Source of the DNA: Typhlomys cinereus
Taxonomy: Eukaryota; Chordata; Mammalia; Rodentia; Platacanthomyidae
Direction of reading: 5' to 3'
Assembly (NCBI GenBank): GCA_023101885.1
Contig: JALPQD010000405.1
Span: 1,572,222 to 1,636,221, forward strand
DNA: 64,000 nucleotides
Shown here one piece after another: positions 12,479 through 27,110 of the stretch. Below the pieces are notes generated by a model. The model was given only the letters and a program-made list of their open reading frames with translations, did no database searches and was not told the DNA's origin. Both the position numbers and the translations under genes were made by a program. Within the stretch, counting starts at the first letter, position 1. The number at the start of each line of letters is the position of its first letter.

Positions 12479-12696
12479 ATGTGCACAAGTGTATGTATGT
12501 ATGTGTGTGTCAAAGGTTCTGTCTGTGCCTGGAGTGGCCCAAGGGCGACTTCGGGAATCATCCTTCCAGGCCTTCCAGGGCCAGAAGCATGGACTCATTT
12601 CTACCCAACATCTTTACATGGGATCTGGAATCCAAACTCAGGTCCTTTTGCTTTTGAGGCAAAGGCTTTAAACCCCTGAGCCATCACTTCAGCCCA
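12479..12696 (-). mobile_element. ID-headed SINE, minus orientation
   Basis: A short GT/ATGT tail at the low side, 'gggaatcatccttccaggcc' in the body and 'cccctgagccatcacttcag' at the head end. An older copy with several deletions, in CCDC73 intron 9. Confidence 0.75.
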
Positions 12697-12864
12697 AAAA
12701 TTATGTAATGATTTTAAACAAAAGATTCAGACTTTAATTTTGCTGTGTATGTTAATTTTACAAAGAAAATTTTACAAAAATTTTACAAGTATTTTTGATA
12801 TAATCTTCAAAATTACCATAAAATTCCTCTTTATACGTTTTAATGTTATAAAGAAGCATATTTA

Positions 12865-13059
<195 letters not shown>

Positions 13060-13239
13060 TCACAGTAGTTTTAAAGTCTTCAAAGCCTATAACTTATAAA
13101 TCTATAATCCATTTATGATTGTAATATTATTGGTCCATCAAAGTCAACTTCCTCTACCTCACTTGCAAGATGAGCCAGGGCAGGAGTACAAATTGTGGTT
13201 CTGAAATAGGTATAGCCAATCTTTCTTTCTTAAAGATTG

Positions 13240-13510
13240 ATTTATTCATTCATTCATTTATTGTGTGTGTATGTTTGTGTGTGTCAAAGGACACTACTCT
13301 CTGTGGCGGCTCAGGGGCAACTTCAGGAATCATCCTGGATTGCTCTACCTCTTCTTTGCTTTGCTCTGGAGTTTCCCAGGTTCTGTCTTCCAGGATTGGA
13401 AGTACAAGCTGCCACCATTTCCTTCTTGCATTTTTATGTGGGATTCAGGATCCAAACTCAGGATCTTCTGCTTTCGAGACAGAGGCTTAACCCCAAGGCC
13501 AATCTCTTAA
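13240..13510 (-). mobile_element. ID-headed SINE, minus orientation
   Basis: Starts with an ATTC/GTGT-rich tail, then 'caggaatcatcctggattgc', 'gtttcccaggttctgtcttc' and 'gacagaggcttaaccccaag'. Same family as the copy at 12479. The final head bases are diverged. Confidence 0.75.
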
Positions 13511-14539
13511 CATGTGTGTACTAATGAATGAACTGACCAACTAGAAGTAATATGCTTTCCTTCACTACTTATCCAACAAACCCCTAAGAAGTCCAAGTTA
13601 ATAAGCATCTAATAAAATAATGTACATATAAAATACAATATAAAATGTATGTCTTATTGTAAGCATCAAGAAGATATTAGAGAGTGGTATATGAACAGAG
13701 CTCTTAAAGATATATTTACAAAGAAGATTAAAAAAGTAGACGGACTCTAGGCAAAAGATTCTAATACACAAAGGTACCGAAGCATGAAAGAGTGATACGT
13801 TGTAGGGAAATAAAAACAAGAATATTACTGGAACTAATATGGAGTCACAGAGAAGGAAAGAATATTGGTAGTTATGGCCAGAAGTTTGGCAGGACTCCAA
13901 TATTGAAAAGAATCAGTATGCCAAAGAATTTTAACTTTTACCCAGGGCAATGGGAAATTAACTATTAAAAGATTCGGTAGGAGAAAAGCATAAGATATAC
14001 ATTTTAGAATGAGGATTGTAAAGTGAATGTGTCACTTTAAAAAAAAAGAATGAGGATTGTAAAAATGCGTCATTTATGAATTTACTGATTAAACTTAGTA
14101 GTCATCAATCAATTGAAACACTGATATATCAGCTTCTGAATCAGTATGCAAGTGATCATAATGCTGGTCTGTATGCACTCAGTACTAAATACAAAAACTA
14201 CAAGCATCTATTTTTATTTTTGATTATATAGCATGTGGCCCACAAGAGAAGCCAATGAGTAGATATTTACTTTATAAACATGACGTCAGACTTTGTTGAT
14301 GAGACGTACCTAATTTGGGTGTTTTGTCAGCACAAAAAAACAAGGACTAATAGAAATCCATCTATTGACAAACAGTTATAGCAGTACTAGTAATTATAAG
14401 CTTCTATGGCAAGTGGCATCCCTGCAGTGGTAGTTGCATTTACTCTGGTGGGTACCAATCAAAGTTTACTGTAATGAGCAGGAGACACTGGTTTGTACTG
14501 TAGTCTTATACTGTAATAACCTTCTTCATTTCTAACCAA
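13511..14539. other. CCDC73 intron 8, 3' part
   Basis: No element recognised. A local duplication is visible: 'gaatgaggattgtaaa' occurs at about 14009 and again at about 14048, separated by an A-run. Confidence 0.5.
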
Positions 14540-15345
14540 TTTTTCAGGTCTCAGATCATCAACTTCTTCCACTAAATTCCATCTCCCATATCTCCTTTCC
14601 TGTTTGATCTTTCCCCTCAGTGATCTTCCTCCTTGCTTTCCTATCTCTGATGCCCTTATCCTCCATCCCTCAAGGCATTTCTGGCCCTTTTTTAGTTTGT
14701 TTCTATGCTACTTTAAACCCACAAATCTGAGACTTGAAACTAGGACCTAGTATGAGAAAGAACATGTAGCATTTATCTTTCTGAGCCTCCATTACCTCTA
14801 TTACAACTTATTCCAGTCACATCCATTTACCTTTGAAATTCACGATGTCATTATTCTTTACAGCTGAATAAAATTCCATTGTGTATATCACCATATTTTC
14901 ATCATTCACTCACCCACTCATGGATTTCTAGGCTGTTTCTTTTCCTAGCTATTGTGACTATAGCAGTGATGATTAGGCAGATATCACTATATTAAGGTAT
15001 AGAATCCTTTGAGAATATGCCCAGGAATGGAATAACTAGATCATATAGTAGTTACAATTCTAGTTTTTTGAGAAATTTTCACACTGATTTCCATAGTGGC
15101 TATGCCAGTTTATACTCCCCAAAAAGTGAATATGGGTGTTTCTTTTCTTACATCTTTGCCAGCATTTGTTGACATTTGATTTCTTGATGATTGCCATTCT
15201 GCCTGGGGAAATAGAATCTCAGAGTAGTTTTAATTTGCATTTCTCTAGTGATGTTGAATATTTTGTGTTTATTAATGTGAAATGTTTCTTCTTTTGAAAG
15301 TTGCTCATTGCTATGACTAAACATTTGGTATGTAAGCCTTTGGAA
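14540..15345 (-). mobile_element. L1 fragment, ORF2 end and 3' region, minus orientation
   Basis: The + strand shows the reverse complement of a typical L1 ORF2 C-terminal region: 'ctgaataaaattccattgtg', 'cattcactcacccactcatg', 'gaatgatgg'-like blocks and 'ttgatgattgccattctgcc'. It carries many substitutions and no open frame, so it is an old 5'-truncated copy. Confidence 0.8.
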
Positions 15346-15429
15346 TTTGTTTGTGGTTAAGAATTTGGAAGTTTAGGTTAGAGGAGCTCTAGGAGACTGT
15401 AAAGTTTAATGAATGATTATTGTGGAAGT

Positions 15430-15640
15430 TCAGAAGACCAGAAAGGTGGTTAAGAATATGGACAGTAAAAACCATGCTCTGTAAAGTTTCTGCCTGGAAA
15501 TCAAAAGGACTTGAGTTCAGATTCCCAGATCCCATGTAAAAATGCTGGGCAGAAATGACAGAGATCTTCCTACCTCTGGAAGGTACAGCCTGGAAAACCC
15601 CAGAAAAATTTGAAAATCACCCAGTTTGTTCAGAAAATAA
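15430..15640 (+). repeat. Old ID-headed SINE, plus orientation
   Basis: 'tctgcctggaaatcaaaagg', 'acttgagttcagattcccag', 'atcccatgtaaaaatgctgg' and 'aatgacagagatcttcctac' follow the family order, with heavy divergence and no CA tail. Confidence 0.6.
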
Positions 15641-17640
15641 AGTTGGGGCTGAGGAAAGTGTACTTTCAGAACAAATTAGCACCACTAAAAGAAACCCAAG
15701 TACTTTGCATCAGAACAATAGGAAATATGCTTAAGAATATCTCGGGAACTGGTCAGACTTCACTCAATACAGATTCAAGAGTATGAAAAAGTAAACTCAT
15801 TTGAGAGACTCCATCTTGAGAAGAGAGCACCTCTAGGGTCCCCTGCTTATACGCGGCTGCATAGGAAGCTGTTTTCCCAAGATTTGTTTAACTGTGCTCA
15901 GCAACTTAGGTACTTGAAAGGCTGCCGTAACTGTAACCCAAAGGGAACTGTCTATTGCTTGAATTGCCAGGAGACCTTAGCACTACCCATTGGTACTGAA
16001 TTTGTAGAAATAAAAAGTGCAAGAGTTATGGGCTCATGGAAACTTCCACCCAGATTTCAAAGACCTGCAACCCAGACAATGCGTGACAGGATCAGAATCC
16101 CTGCAGGTAAACCCTGAGAAGGCAATGCAGAAAGCTGTGAGAGTGAAGCTGGAGAAGTAATTAAAACCTCAGGAAACTTTAGATTCCAGAGACATGGAAC
16201 ATCTATAGAGAAAACTTGCCAAAGAGAGCCAGCCAAAGAGAGGCCATGTGGGCTACAAATGGCAGGCCATAGGAGTGGGACTGCATGAAGATGGGAACTA
16301 GCACTGTGACCCCATGTCCCTTGAATGCTGGAAATGGAGCGACAGGACTTAATGTCTACCCCTCCTTTCCATGTCTTCTTTCCTCCCTTTTGAAGTGAAA
16401 ATTTAGACTTTGTGCCAGTGTATGTGTAAACATCTAATTTTTTAATTTTTACAAGGGGTTATAATTAAGAGTTGCTTTGAGTCTCAGAAGAGATTTTTGA
16501 ACTTGAGACTTTTGAAAAATGCTGAAAATGTTCAAACTTTATGGATTCTTGGAGATGGGCTAAATGTATTTTGAATTATGAGATGAATATGAGTATTTTG
16601 GAGCCCAACATGAATATTTTGATTTGAATATGAAATGTTAACGTACTGAAGACTTGCTTGTCAGCTGAAAGCCTTAGGAAGTGGTAGGGTCACAGAGACT
16701 CCACCATCCCTGATGGATTAAAATGTGAATGGCCTGTTGTGAGGTTGTGAAACTACAGAAAGTGGAGTCTGGCTGGAAGAGGCAGTTCACTGGAGATATT
16801 TCCTTAGGGTTATACTTCACCCTGTTGCTTCCCTGTTGGTACTCTTCTGCTTTCTGTCCACCAGAAGTGAGTAGCCTCTGTCATAAGATCAAGACATTTC
16901 ACTTTACCACAGGCCCAGATTTTAGTGGAGTTAAGAACAATGGACTCCTAGAGGCACTGCGCTTGTGGCTGCTTGTCCCATGTGCATCAGATGGAGGCAG
17001 AGAGGAGATAAGACTATTCCTACATTCAGTTCTGACCTGTGGACAGCTGAATGATTAATAGCCTGACATACCACACTGCCTGCCAAAACCCTGAATTCCA
17101 TATTTGTGTACTTATGACATGAAGGCTCTCATGGGGGAGCTCCAAGTACACACAATGGTCTTCCCTGGGTTGGGACTCTATGCCCACAAGGTAGATGGCC
17201 TCCTGTGCGTTCATGAGAGGGAGGGCTCCCGTGGGCAAGGGTTTCGTGTGCTCACACCATAAACTTAGTCTCACAGAAGATGGACAAAATGCTATTCTTC
17301 AGCTTTATCATGTGTTCTTAACCATGTAAAACTGGAGCTCAATCATAACTGTACATTCTCAGTGTATTTTCTTTTGTTGCTGACACATTATTTCATATTG
17401 TCCGATTAAAAACAATTAGAACATAAAGGCAGGAAGTGGACATGCAAGGGAAATGTCCAGGGGAAGAGATGCTATGATCAAAATGCATTGTCTACATGTA
17501 TGAGATTATGTAAAAAAATTAATTAAAAAAAACATGTTGAGTGGGAGGGAATAAAAATAACTCCTCCCTTTTAAGTTGTTTACGTTAGGTATTTTGATAC
17601 AGCAATAAAAGGTCTAGTACATTACCATTTTAAGAAACAA
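15641..17640 (+). mobile_element. MaLR internal region with 3' LTR remnant
   Basis: Long block with a MaLR-internal-like order: 'ggctgccgtaactgtaaccc', then 'ggaaactttagattccagag', 'gccagccaaagagaggccat' and 'ttgatttgaatatgaaatgt'. It ends with an LTR-like 'taagttgtttacgttaggta' and 'ttttgatacagcaataaaag'. A piece resembling an L1 3' end sits at about 17430-17540. Only short broken frames remain. It is a decayed non-autonomous element. Confidence 0.6.
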
Positions 17641-17699
17641 ATAATTTCTAATGGACATAAAGAACAGAAAAAACTGTGGATTAATTATGGTGCTGCTGC

Positions 17700-17860
17700 T
17701 ATTATCATCATCTGTGAATGGTTACAGTCACAGGTTCTAGAGCCAAATTTGTTTACAGTTGTATTTTGATCCTATTTTCTTTGTGTAAATTTACACAAGT
17801 TATTTAATTCATTCTGCTTCCAATTTTCTTACAGTGCAGACAATAATTTTTTAAAATCCC
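17700..17860 (+). repeat. MIR-like SINE
   Basis: 'ggttctagagccaaatttgt' and 'cacaagttatttaattcatt' match the MIR core and the conserved 'caagttacttaacctctctg' block with decay. Confidence 0.5.
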
Positions 17861-19386
17861 TGGAAAGTAATAATTGACCCAACAATATTTGCTAAGCATC
17901 TATTTTGTGCTGGACGCTTACTTGTTATTGCTACCATGCTGAATACAAGGAATTCTATGATTGCTAAAATGCAATATATAGAGAATTGTTTTCTACTCAT
18001 AAAATACTCTGACTTCTTAATAAATGTGGTGAATAACTGGGTTTTCCTTTGTTTATTTAAAGAATAAACTTGCTTATTTAAAGAATAAACTCCTCAGGAA
18101 AAGATATCATGTTTCATAATTTATATTCCATTACAGTATAATATTTTCAGAACTTTAAGAGGAACTAAAAAGTGTAATGAATATAAGCAGTAAATAACAA
18201 ACCAATGAAAAATATGTGACTTGGTTAAAAATAAAATTTGAACAAATCAAATTTGATTTATTCAACATAAAGTCAACAGTAGTAAAAATACTTGGTGCAG
18301 GCAGTTGGTGTCAGCCAAAAGACTGTTGTTAATGGTATAGTAGTTCAGGCTGTTTAGAGAGCAGTAGGCAAAGTACAGTGCTTAGGGTTTAATCACAGAT
18401 TAAATCAATGCTTTACTTCACTCAAGGAACACTACAGCACTTCAGATCACTGTGTTACTGAGAAATATGTCTGGTGTCAAGTGTGAACATATCAGTGTAG
18501 TTTTATTAGCAATGTTGGAAAAATAAAGCTTAGCAGATGGTGAGCGATAGCATTATGTTAACTTTGAAAGAACACCATATTTTGTGACTGGAAAATAACT
18601 TTGGTTATTTAACCAATATCCCTAAACTGTGAGTTTAAAATGGGATAATTATCTACATTTTTAAAGTTTAGATTCAAATATATTCTGGTCAACAATGCAG
18701 AAAATGAAACAAGATAGTGAGTCATTTTTCTAGTCCACAGTCTAAATGGTCTTTGACTAATTTTACTGGAAAAAAAATTATTTTTACCATTTCCAATATT
18801 AGCAAATGTTGAAAAACATAACAGTTAAAATGACTATGATCCTGAAAGATGTAAAAATAAATCTAGCTGTTTCAAGAATTTAACCTCTCACACCTTATAA
18901 AATTTATGAAAAGGTAAAATATCTGCTAGATATTTTAATCTCAACTCAGATTCACAGAGTATTTGGCTACTATTTATATTGTTATACAATACTTATTCAA
19001 GAACTCCAAAAGTAATAAAATATGCTCAACTGCTTCTATTTTTTAAACACATCAATAACATAACTGGCATTAATTTCTTTAAGTTTCAGTTTTTTAATAT
19101 TAGGTTTTCCTAAAGGAATACACTTATATGAAGTAAATAAACATTCAAACAAGTCAGCAATTAAGTTATTAGATGTTTACTTTTAACATGTTTGAAGTTC
19201 ATTCCCAAGCTACGATGAATGATCTATTAAAAAATACATGGTTAAAAGTTAAAGTCACTTATATAGCATACAATTCTCCCTTAATACTACAAAATGCAGC
19301 AAACTTATTTTTTCCTATATTTTTCAATAACTAAAAAATGGAAAACTGTTGAAATCCCATGTCTTTTAAGAGCTATCCTAAAATGT
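17861..19386. other. CCDC73 intron 8, mid part, nothing recognised
   Basis: AT-rich. A short tandem duplication, 'tttatttaaagaataaact' then 'cttatttaaagaataaact', lies at about 18053-18091. No exon-like or repeat-like element otherwise seen. Confidence 0.55.
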
Positions 19387-19560
19387 GGGCATCAAGATAG
19401 CTCAGTGAGAAAAGGTGCTTGCTGAGCAAGCCTCACGACTTGCATCTCTGGATGCCCAGAACCCATGTGGAAGTGGAAGAGAGAACCAACTCCACTGAGT
19501 TGCTCCTTGACCTCTACACGCAGCTCATGCAGTCCCAACCCACACTAACTTTTAGATACT
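19387..19560 (+). repeat. Old tRNA-headed SINE, plus orientation
   Basis: 'catcaagatagctcagtgag', 'aaaggtgcttgctgagcaag' and 'ccagaacccatgtggaagtg', with 'tgacctctacacgcagctca' at the end. Resembles a B2/ID-type rodent SINE. Confidence 0.65.
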
Positions 19561-20514
19561 AAAATCATCATTCTTATTAAAATAATTGTTATGAAACATC
19601 AAACAGGCAAGGAGAAGAGTAGGGATTGAAAATCAGTACCTGGCTCACAAACATGAAAACTATTTCATACATTTTTCATACATATTTAATTAATCTTAAG
19701 AGTCCAATAAATTAAAATCAAAGTCCTCCATGAAATGATTTTCCACTAGAAAAATATGCTTTTGAGTTTATAGCTTTATAAGCTTTTAAATATCCTGAAC
19801 TCTTAGTACACTGTCTGTTTTCTAACCATTTTATTCAAAGCTGTTAGTGTAGCAAATAAACAGCACATGCTTTGATCTCATTAAATTACAACTTATAGTT
19901 CCTAGAGTCATAAATACTGTGCTGTTTTCTCCCTCACCCCTCCTTTTCTGGCACAGGGTAGTCTGGTTAGTTTCACAATCTCCTTGAGTGTTCTGACTTT
20001 TACTCAGACACACAGCAGAGGTTATGAATGGTGCTCACAGATAATATCAGGAATTCTTCGTGATTGCCATGAGTGAGCTCAGCACACAGAACTGCAAATA
20101 CCTAGTTTTATCTAACAACTAAGTTTCATCTGTTTAACTTTGCTTCACAAAAACGGGAATTCTACCTTATCACGAACCAATAACTCAACTGTTCTGGACA
20201 AAATCACAGAACAGTATGAAATAAAACCGAAAATTATCTCTGAAAAAAATTAATAATTAGAAGTTTTAAATGTATAATGAAACCAGTATTAAACTTGATT
20301 AGCTTATGAACAAGTCAGACTTTATTTAATTTAAAATTTAAAATTACATAAAATTTAATTAGTAACTAGAATATCTAAAATATTTTAAAACTGGCCATCA
20401 AAATTTATTTTATATCTCTGTCTTACAGTTGTTTAAACTCTGAAGTCTCAAAAGTAACAAAATTGTCTTTGCTTCTCCATACAGTTCTCTTCCATGAACA
20501 ATTTGGTCACAGAG
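19561..20514. other. Intronic sequence, nothing recognised
   Basis: AT-rich without identified features. Confidence 0.5.
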
Positions 20515-20890
20515 ACAGTGCTAGGGATTGAGGTATGAAGTGTCCCCACAGGCTCATTCAACAAGGTCTGGTTCCCACCCAGTGGCTTTATTTTGGGAGG
20601 TTCTGGGAACTCTAAGAGGTGGGACCAATTTAGAGGAAGTCAGTCATTGGAGGCTTGGCATTGGAGCTGTCTTGGCACTTATATACTTTCTGTGAATGAC
20701 ATGAAGTGAGCTTCTTTATTCTATTACATGCTCCCTGCCAGAATATTCTGCCTCATTACGGCAATGATGCCAAGGACTATTGGGTAAAAATCCCAAACTT
20801 TGAGGCAAAATAAATCCTTCTTCCTCTTGTTGTTGTTCAGATACTTGGTCATAAGACACAAAGATGCTAATTAACACTGACAGCCATGCC
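20515..20890 (+). mobile_element. MaLR-type LTR
   Basis: 'tgaagtgtccccacaggctc', 'gtggctttattttgggaggt', 'ctaagaggtgggaccaattt', then 'gaggcaaaataaatccttct' and 'ttgttcagatacttggtcat' give the usual MaLR LTR order with an AATAAA near 20809. Confidence 0.7.
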
Positions 20891-21359
20891 TTCTGGAACA
20901 ATGCTATTCTACTCAGACACAAAAGACACTTCATTCTCTAACATAGCTACTAAGAATTTACATGAGTCTCAATCTAATCCTCACTTTACAGTCTTAAACT
21001 GGTCAACAGAAATAATTATTTATTACAGTGAAACATTTTTATTTAATGTAAAAAAATAAAATTTAGTACAGAAATGTATAAGGCAAAACCTTTTAGTAAT
21101 AAAGAGATATTTATCTTAATATAATCAAATTAATGTTAATACTTAATACACTGACAAATACTTTATCTCATTCACTATTTCCACATTTACTATAAATAAT
21201 TTTAACTTCATGGCACTCACTATAGAGTTTGACTACTTTTCAGTTTCATAGTCATTGAGAATACACTGAAGGGCTGGAGTTAATTAACATGTATTTCCAT
21301 AGCTTCTATAGTTTAAACTGCTGTTGACTCAGCAGTTTATTTTCTCCTCACTAATTGTT
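20891..21359. other. Intronic sequence, nothing recognised
   Basis: AT-rich, no clear element. Confidence 0.5.
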
Positions 21360-22412
21360 ACTAGTGATTAAATCTCCAAGATAGGCTGATCAATATGAAA
21401 ATCCCTCCCAAAACTCAAGGATACTAAAAATAACAAATGTAAAACTCAGAACACAGAAGCACAAGAAATATGAAAAGCAAGGCAGTGTAATGCCTCCAGA
21501 AGATCTTAACTCTTTGACTACCAAACTCAAAGGTAATCAAAACAAGTAAATGACCACAGAAGATTTCAAACATTTCCTGCTAAAAGTGATGTCACTTGAA
21601 AGAGGATACAAACAAGCAGATGAAGTCAGTCCAGGATCTGCATAGGAAAGCCATAGAGGAAAAAAAAAGATATAGAAGAAAAGGTTCCCAAAACAAATGA
21701 GAAAAATAGCAATATGGATAAAAATCCAGCAACATGAAGAAAAAAATTAACATATAAAGGTTCTGAAGTTTTGAAGAAAAAATAAAATCACAAATGCTGG
21801 AAATGACAGAGTCCATGAATCAAATAAAAACATAGTGGATAGCATCATGAACAGACTCAACCAAGAAGAAGAAACAGTATCGGAGAATGAGGATAGGTTG
21901 ATGACACACTATTTGAATATCAGTAGGGAAAACTAACCAATTGAGCAAGATCATGATATCCAAAAACTCTGAGAAATGATCAAGAGATCAAACCTAAGAA
22001 TCCACTGGATAGAAGAAGCTGAGATAAACACCCAAGGCACAGAAATCTACTTCACAGATTATTTTACTAGAAAATTTCTCAGACTTAGAGAAAGAAGTGA
22101 CAATTTTGTCATGGGCTAACCAACTACTTTCTGATTGTATTCAGGTACTGCTTCGCAGGAAGGAATTCATTTCGTTACTATTAACCTGCTCAAAGCCTAG
22201 GGTTAGTAAGGCACAGGTCCTGGTGGGGAGACCACTGCTGTTGTTCACTCAAGGGGCATGATGTACCACCAGACTGCTTTCTAAATACTTATGTTGATGC
22301 CCATAGATTAATGCTCTTTTCAGGTTTGCTCACAGACGCTTCTTTTTGCAGTAGGAGGTGGTTACCTGCAGAGGCTCATACCTCACCAAAACAATGATAA
22401 TAAGTTATTGTT
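21360..22412 (+). mobile_element. Older L1 fragment (ORF1 part and 3'-UTR start)
   Basis: 21400-22110 resembles the 5'/ORF1 part of a rodent L1. 'tccactggatagaagaagct' and 'tcacagattattttactaga' sit where ORF1 has its '-ENFPEL-' like region, and there are many stops. From about 22110 it changes to 3'-UTR-like sequence ('ctttctgattgtattcaggt', 'cttctttttgcagtaggagg'), also seen at 42.6-43.2 kb. The element resumes at 23936, so it is the host of the younger insertion between. Confidence 0.6.
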
Positions 22413-22423
22413 AAAGGCACTAG

Positions 22424-23799
<1,376 letters not shown>

Positions 23800-23935
23800 A
23801 AAGGATGCTCCGGGGATGGGAGGGGGAGGCATTGGGGGATGGAGAGGGGCACAGGGGGATAGGGGGTTGGAGGGAGGGGGGACCAATGTACCTGTTAAGT
23901 TTGTATGAGTGGAAATAAAAAAAAAAGTTATTGTT

Positions 23936-24490
23936 GAATGTTCGTTCCTCAATGAAACATCTATATCACTTCCTCCAAGGCTCAGAGAACATCAAAGAGC
24001 CAAAGAAGAAAGAACCAAAGGAAGGAATGGAGTGTTGTGGAACTTTGTCTTCCAAGCATGATATGACTGTTGTACCATTGAACTCACAGTATCTCTGTTT
24101 ACCTGCACGAGACCTGACACATCCTATTATGAAACAGGGAAGAGTTCATGAGGCCCCACCTCTGATTTATAGGTGGTTAATGGTTACTAGGGTAGAAGAG
24201 AGAGTTTCTTCAGCAGTGTGTCCCTGGTTAAGATGTCCATGTTTAAGTAAACAGCTCCTCACCTATGCCCAGTAGTCTAGTGAAACTTATTGATGCATAA
24301 AAACAAAAAAGACATGGAAATAGGAGGACAAGTTGAGAAAATAAAAGGAATCAGCAGGAGTGGGAAGAGAACAAGAGAGAGCAACAGAGGTGAATCTGAT
24401 CAAAATATGTATGTATGAAAATGACATAATGGAACCAGTTGCATGATTATTATATATTGACAAAAATAAATGACTAAAAAAAACCTTAGA
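23936..24490 (+). mobile_element. Older L1 3' UTR, remainder
   Basis: Continues the host element of 21360-22412 after the insertion: 'cacttcctccaaggctcaga', 'gaacatcaaagagccaaaga', then 'gacctgacacatcctattat' and finally 'tctgatcaaaatatgtatgt', typical of rodent L1 3' ends. It is clearly more diverged than the nested element. Confidence 0.65.
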
Positions 24491-24499
24491 GAAAACTAA

Positions 24500-24830
24500 G
24501 CACATAGAAAGATAGTCCAGCATATTCACCAGAAAGACAGTATTGTTAATTGTCAGTTCTCCCCAATTTGACCCACGGAGTCATTGCAATATCAATTGTA
24601 AAATTCTTATGGGAAGGCAAAAAAAACCCTCAGAATAACCAATTCAAAATTAAATGAAAATAGCAAAGATGGAGAACTGATACTACATGATTCAAGACTT
24701 GTTATAAAACTACAGTATTTTACTGAAACAAAAATAACTGAAAAATCTAGAGGTAAAATAAGATCCAAGGTTGTTTATCCAGGGGCTAAACAATGTCACA
24801 AGAGAATAGGTATGCATTTACATTAAAGTT
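24500..24830 (+). mobile_element. L1 ORF2 fragment
   Basis: 'gtcattgcaatatcaattgt', 'ttcttatgggaaggcaaaaa' and 'gatactacatgattcaagac' with 'aaaactacagtattttactg' match the ORF2 region upstream of the C-terminus in order. Several stops. It lies downstream of a 3' end, so it is a separate insertion. Confidence 0.75.
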
Positions 24831-25284
24831 TTCCATTTTGGTTTCTCTCATAGTTGTAGGATACCCACAGGGGTTACATTTTTCCTGATTTATAAAAGTA
24901 GTTAAGGCCATTTGTTTATTCCTGAACCAGTGACTGGGGCCAGAGGAAAGAAATAAGTTTACAACCTTCTGCTAAAACAAAGATGGGGATGTCAACACAA
25001 AAATATGGGTAACATTAGTAGGGGGGGGAAGACACTGGTGTTTATCAAGCAATTAATAAGAAAACAACACATTACTTTATTCATGATACTGTTTCACTGA
25101 ACTTTATCTAATTTTCCAAAATGTACTAAGCTACTTCCTACAAGACTTTGCTATAACATTAATCCCTTCCTTTTCCCTCCTCCACCTTCAATACCAATTG
25201 AATAAAGTCTTCATTCTAAATTTTTTTCAGATTAGTTATAACATTTTAAATTATTTGATCTGTATATTTACTTTATACATTGCT
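24831..25284. other. Intronic sequence, nothing recognised
   Basis: Includes a G9 run at 25020-25028. No element identified. Confidence 0.5.
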
Positions 25285-25410
25285 CTTTCCTTTCACTATA
25301 AACTTTATAAAAATAGGAACATGATTATTTTCTTCATAATTGTATCTCTAGTGCCCCATATTTCTGGCACATAGAAATCACTCAAATAAAACACTGAATG
25401 AATAAAAACA
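25285..25410 (+). repeat. L2 3'-end fragment
   Basis: 'ttgtatctctagtgccccat', 'ctggcacatagaaatcactc' and 'aataaaacactgaatgaata' closely follow the L2 3' consensus order. Confidence 0.65.
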
Positions 25411-25745
25411 CTAGTAGGGCTGCAGGAGATAACTCAGAAGTTAAAGACTTTGCCTTGAAAGTAACATGACCTGAATTAGATCCCCAGATCCCATGTAAAC
25501 ATGCCAGGCAGCTGTGGAGCCCATCTCTAACTGTGGCCCTGAAAAGCACAGTGCAATCTGAAAATCTCCAGATTAAGCTGATTACCCAGACTAGTCCTAA
25601 TGTCCCATTCTAGGTTTAATTAAAGACCCAGACTCACAACAATAAGGTGGAAGAGCAATTGAAAATAAATCCTGTTATTACCCTTGAACCTCCACAGGTA
25701 TACACACTCAAGTACACACTTATGTATATACACCTACTCACAACC
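25411..25745 (+). repeat. Old ID-headed SINE, plus orientation
   Basis: 'agggctgcaggagataactc', 'gacctgaattagatccccag' and 'cccatgtaaacatgccaggc' follow the family head. The end carries 'acacactcaagtacacactt', a decayed CA tail. Confidence 0.6.
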
Positions 25746-26011
25746 AAAACACTAAATTAACATACAGTGAATTCTTACTTGATATTCATGTTTCCATAAA
25801 AAATGCATGCCACATATGATAAATAAAAGAAATAATGTTTTGAATAAACAGAAATTAATTTGCTATATTTATCTGAATTGTAACCCAAAATTTATAAATT
25901 TATGTTTATGTAACTTCCACAGAAATATCCACCAAAGTATTTTCTAGTAATTTTCCATAAGATGAAGTATTTTAGGCTATAATTTTCTACTTAATAATAC
26001 GTCAGTCATAC

Positions 26012-26091
26012 CTTCTTTAAACTGTGTATCTCTGATTCTTGTTTTGTATTTAAGGATGAGAGTCTTATGTTTACTTGTATTGCTTCCTGCA
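26012..26091 (-). CDS. CCDC73: CCDC73 exon 8
   Basis: 80 nt. It completes a split Val codon (G from exon 7 plus TG) and then encodes QEAIQVNIRLSSLNTKQESE followed by IHSLKK, matching human [20 protein letters not shown] in pattern from memory. The acceptor is 'atgttacag' (AG at 26093-26092) and the donor GTATGA at 26011. Intact. It lies only 225 bp from exon 7, the shortest intron in the window, and is followed by the longest (13.0 kb). Confidence 0.95.
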
Positions 26092-26299
26092 CTGTAACAT
26101 GAAAGATATTAGGAAAAGCTCATATTTATTGCACATTTCAAAGTAAGTATCACAAATATGAATAGAGAAAAGTCCTGACAACATATAGTTCTGATTCAAT
26201 TTAATATTCATTAAGCTGCCATTTACTATTACCAGTATAAGTTCATTTATTATGATAAACAAGTCAACTTAAATATTTCCTATTAAACATATAAGTTCA

Positions 26300-26452
<153 letters not shown>

Positions 26453-26736
26453 CTATTTTTAAAAGTTTTAAAGTTATATGTATAGCACAAGCACACACAT
26501 ACATGTATGACAAGTATAAAGTAGTAAGCAGCTACTGCTGCTAAGATAATAAAAATAAGTGACAGAGAAAAGTACTCTCTGAATTCAGTACAAATAGAAA
26601 ATGTTAAAAGTATTTCTGGACCTGAGTAAAACTAAACTAACCCCCCTTTATTCCCGCCAGCACAATAATCACTTCCAGTTATACTTTCCTTATTTACTAT
26701 TTCTTTTTCAGAATCATCTGTGTCTTTTTAAAAATA

Positions 26737-26743
26737 TTTTATT

Positions 26744-26787
<44 letters not shown>

Positions 26788-27017
26788 AAAGGACACTATA
26801 TGTCTCTGTGGAGGACCTAGGATGACTTGGGGAATCATCCTGGATTGCTTCTACTGGGATTTTTTTTTTTTGCTTCCGGTCTGGGATTTCCCAGGCTCCA
26901 CCCACAAGAGCTGGAAGTGCAGGCCGATGCCATTTCCACCTGGCATTTTTACGTGGGATCTGAATTCAGGATCTTCTGCTTGAGAGTCTTAATCCCTGAG
27001 TCACCTCTCCAGCCCCA
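26737..27017 (-). mobile_element. ID-headed SINE with (GT)22 tail, minus orientation
   Basis: A long perfect GT run at about 26742-26786 forms the tail. The body follows with 'ggggaatcatcctggattgc' and 'gggatttcccaggctccacc', and the head 'ctgagtcacctctccagccc' ends at about 27016. Confidence 0.85.
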
Positions 27018-27110
27018 GTGTTTATCTTTTTTAAAAATAAAAATGTAAGTCAACCTAGCACTAGATAAAGGGGATGGGGGAAGGTATTAAAGTGCTACTC
27101 ATGGTGCATT